Of a DNA stretch of 64,000 nucleotides, positions 59,359 to 64,000 are shown one piece after another (position 1 is the first letter of the stretch; the number at the start of each line of letters is the position of its first letter). The stretch is taken from the NCBI RefSeq assembly GCF_002878395.1, contig NC_061115.1, forward strand, positions 157,356,977-157,420,976. The letters are read 5' to 3'. Source of the DNA: Capsicum annuum (Eukaryota > Streptophyta > Magnoliopsida > Solanales > Solanaceae). The notes under the pieces are model-generated. The model did not search any database. It saw only the letters and a program-made list of their open reading frames with translations, and was not told the DNA's origin. Both the position numbers and the translations under genes were made by a program.

Positions 59359-61480
59359 TGTAACAGCCCGCACTTTCGAACTAAAGTTTGAATCATCTAT
59401 TCTATGCATATAGACCCGAACCCAACAATTCTTTGTTCAGATATGTGTGACGATCAATCCTATGGAGTGTGAATACCTTAGAATATGAATTTATGTCACA
59501 AAAATCCCCTAACTTAAAGACGAATTGAAACTTTTCTATCGATTAAGTTTTGGTGAATATCTAAACTTGGGTCATCTTCCATCGAACATAACTTTGTGTA
59601 TATGTCGAGTTAAAGGGCCTACTATATATCAAGTGTAAGGTATTTGAATCTTCTTTCCAATGCCACTAGTATTGCCTCAATCCGATATTAGGGTAAAATA
59701 TTATGCTCATTTTCCTGAGAGGTGTCAATTTGCCAAGGTGTGACGGCCGGACCGATGGACCTTCAAGCCAGTTATGGCCCATCAAGCCTGACCGTCAACA
59801 TCAAATAGTAAGGTCGATTTCTAGCCGTTAACTAACGGATGGAGTGATGGTCTGTCACCCAAACCATCAGTCAAGGCTGAATCGCACAAAAGAGATGTTT
59901 TAATAGGGTATTTTTGTATTTTTCCTTCCCAGAAACCTATCACATGAATTAAATTACACACTCAACGTTATTTACTCAACCATTATCAGTTTTACAACAT
60001 ATCAAATCCTCTCTACTCTTAAGAACAAGAGAAATTAGGGTTTTCATCAAAGATCAAGAATCAATCCTTAAGTTCAAGATTTCCAAGAAGCAAATCAAGA
60101 TCAAAGTTCTACTCTTTAAACAAAGTAATCCAAGGTACGTGGGGTTTTCCTAAACTACATGGGCATGGTGAAATTGTTTTGATAATGCTTAAAGGTTGAG
60201 AAATCATGAATTTGCAGTGGATTTTGAATTTACATTTACAATTGTGCATTGTGAAATCCTTTTTATGATGATATTTTGGTCTTGAGGCCTTCCCCTAAAT
60301 TAGATTTTTACTCGAATATAAGTATGTATGCATTTTTGAGTTCAAATGTTGAATTGAGAGCATGAACAATTAAAATCCCTCTCTTATTGTAAAGCCTCTT
60401 GTTTTCATATTTTATGAATTATTCAATTGAATATTGAGAAGCATAATTCAAATGTCTTTACTATTTCTTAAGTTTTGATTTTTGGATATGAACTGAAGAG
60501 AGGGTGATTCTTGTTAATAAAAATGAAAAATGGTGATTCCAAGAGATTGCATGGTTTGTTACAAAATACTTGACCACCACATGTTTGTTGAAATATTTAA
60601 AAGAGAGATTCCCTGCATAGTTTGAAATATGTTTTCAAAATAAGGACTCTCTTGCATTGTTAAATATTTTTGGTGGTCAACTAAAACGATTAGAGAGAAG
60701 GAACTAATGCATATTATTATATGGCTTATACATACGACTTGCAAGTCTTAGTATGACGATACCCAAATAGATGAATGTCATAGCAGATTCAAAACAGATT
60801 AAAATATAAATTTTTACTCAGATTAAAAGGTGTTTGAGTGTAAGGTCTCATCGCTGAAAAATCGTGTTTTGTCGATACGAGTTTATTATGTCCCCTAGAG
60901 GGATTATATGCTGGCCTAGTGCCCTGTGGCATATCAGACTCAGACACACCAACCCTTGCGTCAAACTTGGACTGGGGTCTTACCCGCTGAGTCAATGGTG
61001 GATTCCATATATCTTGTGGAATATCGGACTTGTAAGGTGTACCACCTAGCCTAGAAGTAAGACAAAGAGTGATTCATGATTTCAACGAAATGTTTCAAAG
61101 TCTTTGAAGTATGCCCATATGTTTTCATATATTACATGTAAAATATTTTATGAATTGCTCTCACTTATGTTATATATAAATACATTATTTTGGATTTCTC
61201 TACATACTAGTACATCTGTATTGACCCACTATATTTTAGGATCTCAGGCTCAGTATCGGGGGTCCGCTAAGGCATGGATTGATTGGTCAGAGATTTGCAG
61301 TTGGTGGGCCTCTCTTATTCTGGAAGGCCTAAAGTATATGTCATTGTTATTTTATTTTGATTCATAGTCTGACTGGGGGCCTTGTCCCAGTCTTCAGACA
61401 GAGGTTATTTCCAGTTAATAGAGATTTTGCAGACTACTATTAGATGTTTTTTATCTTTATGAACTCTTTTAGTATTGAGT
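59359..61480 (+). repeat. 3' LTR of element Z, interrupted at its right end
   Basis: It starts TGTAACAGCCCG right after the purine tract and shares ordered blocks with the solo LTR 14581-16766. It includes a GC-rich stretch with GATGG/GTC-type motifs (59735-59885). It stops at 61480, where a Tekay-type LTR is inserted. The missing roughly 200 bp presumably lies right of the window. Confidence 0.75.
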
Positions 61481-64000
61481 TGTAACGTCTCTAATCTAGT
61501 ACTCAGAATGCTACACGATGCTCATGACCTCGAAGGACCATAAGCTAACCCATGAATGATATCCGTACCTGTATACTGCATAATATACTATATAATGTGG
61601 AAACATGAACTAAAACTCCATAAGGTTCAAAACTGTAACATAGGATCTAATAAATCATAACATATGGATAAGGTATGAAATACCCAAAGCAACTGAAATA
61701 ACTAACTGAACATGATAGTATGGAAAGCCTCTAATTGATTGAACGGTCTGAATAAGGAGTTGATGGGACATATCCCCAACTAACTCCAACTAATAAATAA
61801 ATTAATGAGATAATAAAGTAATGATCATATCCTAGAAAGATGAGGACTTACTTCTAGTTCTGACTGCTGAGACTGGAATCTACTGATGCTCTGGAGCTCG
61901 TGTCTATGAACTTAAGGTATAAGACTCCATAGCGCAAATGCATCAGTACTTTGAATGTACTGGTATGCATGTGAGGTAGGCTGAATGCATGGGGTTCATA
62001 TGCATAAACAATACTAACTAACTGACTAATATGAACGTGAGAATTCATACATGCATACATAGTAACTATATCTGAAATCATAATAACATGACTTTACTGA
62101 TAACTAACATGACTAATGACTGAATTTTGATAACTGATAACATAAGTGATTGTATCTGACAGTCCTGAATCTGATGAAACTAGCTGAGTTTCGTACTGTA
62201 TCTGAGTTGACTGCATCTGACAGTCCTGAATTCTGTAAAATTATCTGAGTTCTATTACTGAGACTTATTAACTGTATCTGACAGTCCAGATTCTGTAATA
62301 TGAAACTGTGCAAAATATTCATATAACTAACATGCCCTAAATGACACATTATAGCTGAATTGGGGTCCAATCTGTGCCCAGATTAGAAGGGCGTCAATAT
62401 CGTGCCACTGGTAAGGACAACATGTGAGTGACCCTCGACTAGTAGGTTGCTCTAATAAGAATAGTGGGAACCCTAAACTAGCAGGTTAAGCCACCTCATC
62501 TACCCTCAACTAGCAGGTATGATGTCTCAACCTACGCTGGCTACGTAGTTCTGGAATGCAAGGATTTCTTCGAAGAATCACACCCTCTACTGGAAAGTGA
62601 GTTCCCATCCTTGGGTTCACTCGGTGCTAATTTCTACTCCCATCTGAATTGACATTGAATATAATTAACTAATTTAAACATGGACTGAATTTACTAAATT
62701 CTGTTAACTGATAAAATACTACTGATATCTGACAACTGACTGAGTACATGAGATTACTGAGGTTACTGAATTACTGAGCTTTCCTGAGTCACATGACTGA
62801 CTAAGTTCTATGGATCATGGCTTGACTGAGGATATCGTGAAAACATGACACAGGCTCTAGGCATAAAGCTAAATTTTTGGGTACAAATACCCCCAAGACT
62901 CGATGGAAACAAACTGACCAAGCATGACTTTCTTGAATACATGACCAACATCGCAATCCATAATTCATTTATTGAGGCAATTTATCAAACATGTGATACG
63001 CATAAGCTTGTACATAAATGGGGATTTCATAAGATCATACTAATTAGGCATTTTTTTTCCTTCACATAGGCATTTAATCAAATACATGGTAGGCATAGTA
63101 TATGTAGACAACATTATAAAACAAATAAACATCATGATTAAACTCTAATTTCATCATCCAAGGGTTTAATCATAGGTCCACATGAATCTACCTTTATACT
63201 AATCAATTTCACATAAAATTTATCACCCAACATGGATTAGAATTCAATTCATCATTATCAACATGAATAAAGGCAACCCACCATGAAATTCATAAAGAAA
63301 TCCATACAATTGAACTTCGAAAAGAGATTATTCGGCTTCATGTACGAAAAGAGTCCATGAATGAACACTATGCATACCTCGGTTGGGGTTCTTGAAGTTC
63401 TTGAACATGAAGAACTTGAATCTCTTAGTTCTTGAAGAATATTTGGATTTTGTTTCTTAAGGATTGCTCTTAGGGAGAAACCCTAATTTTAATGTTATGG
63501 AAGAATAATGAATTTAGGAGCCTTGGTCGAATATTACTAGGTATCTAAACGGGTGGTAAAAGACCAAAAAGCCCCTTTAAAAATGACTTAAAAATAACTA
63601 AAAAGAACTTGTGATGGCTCATATGATGGTCCATCACTGGATCGATGGTTCGTTGTTTCGACCGCTGTAGGTGGACCAGGATAAAGACTCACTGCCTAAG
63701 TAGCGACGGCTTGGGCGATGATCCATCACAAGTTTGATAGTCTGTCAACCTGTCCGTTGCATATTATCCAGAAGTTTGCCTTACTGCCTTGGCTGCGATG
63801 GTCAAGGTGAAGGTCAGTCGCTAGGTAGACGGTCCGTCAACCTGGCCATCGTACCTGGACAATTCTGGCAACTCTGAGTAAAACATCCATAACTTTTTAC
63901 TCTGATACCGGATTTGGATGAAATTGGTATCGTTGGAAAGCTTATTCAATTTTCCACATGATAAAAAGTGAAAATCTAAAAATTTCCAAATTTACAAAAG
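61481..64000 (-). repeat. Tekay-type LTR, minus strand, cut by the window edge
   Basis: It starts TGTAACGTCTC and aligns with the complete LTR 25494-28177, including ACCATAAGCTAACCCATGA, GGAGTTGATGGGACAT, the CCCTCAACTAGCAGGT motif series (62425-62600) and the GC-rich block (63600-63870). The last bases match a point about 90 bp before that LTR's end. Whether it is solo or part of an element cannot be seen here. Open frames at 61854-62370 and 62845-63069 are not gene-like. Confidence 0.85.

Noticed and set aside
1..64000. Search for a host gene or a new multi-gene system
   Set aside because: All recognisable coding matches are to retroelement gag, protease, RT, RNase H, integrase, chromodomain or LINE ORF1. 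No exon-intron gene with a known plant domain was found.

Overview
This window is intergenic, repeat-derived plant nuclear DNA. I find no intact host gene, tRNA, rRNA, operon or CRISPR array. It is AT-rich, and nearly all of it can be assigned to decayed retroelements nested in one another. The protein remnants (an Athila-type polyprotein, a Tekay/Del chromovirus with a C-terminal chromodomain, a DUF4283/CCHC-type LINE ORF1 and a Ty1/copia integrase) resemble those common in Solanaceae such as pepper or tomato. That taxonomic call is inference from family resemblance only.

Layout. (1) 1-5901: minus-strand Athila-type Ty3/gypsy element cut by the left window edge, with LTR, tRNA-Asp-type primer site, gag, protease, RT, RNase H and the start of integrase. 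It sits in a minus-strand Tekay-type LTR whose remainder is 5902-8111. (2) 8112-14230: older debris, comprising a minus-strand Ty1/copia integrase remnant, a (TA)n tract split by a 100-N assembly gap, a foldback element, a plus-strand LINE ORF1 pseudogene and a minus-strand Tekay gag fragment. (3) 14230-17096: a partial Tekay LTR split by a solo LTR (14581-16766). (4) 17096-32347: a minus-strand non-autonomous LTR element, X. Its non-coding interior is interrupted by a 4.56-kb gag-only LTR element (20448-25011) and by a solo Tekay LTR (25494-28177). (5) 32348-55752: a plus-strand tandem Tekay array of the form pol-LTR-gag/pol-LTR-gag-LTR. Its last gag is interrupted by a complete 8.5-kb minus-strand non-autonomous element, Y (44728-53221). 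(6) 55753-61480: interior and 3' LTR of a plus-strand non-autonomous element, Z. (7) 61481-64000: a minus-strand Tekay-type LTR inserted in Z's LTR and running off the window.

How the parts relate. The Tekay copies carry the coding capacity, all of it broken here. X, Y and Z carry no recognisable proteins. They share with Tekay the TGTAAYRCC-type LTR start, an initiator-Met-type primer site where it is present, and an extended block of about 35-38 bp at the polypurine tract. Their long non-coding interiors are also homologous to one another. The simplest reading is a non-autonomous lineage mobilised by Tekay-type enzymes. This is the most interesting signal I found. I see no sign of an entirely new gene system.
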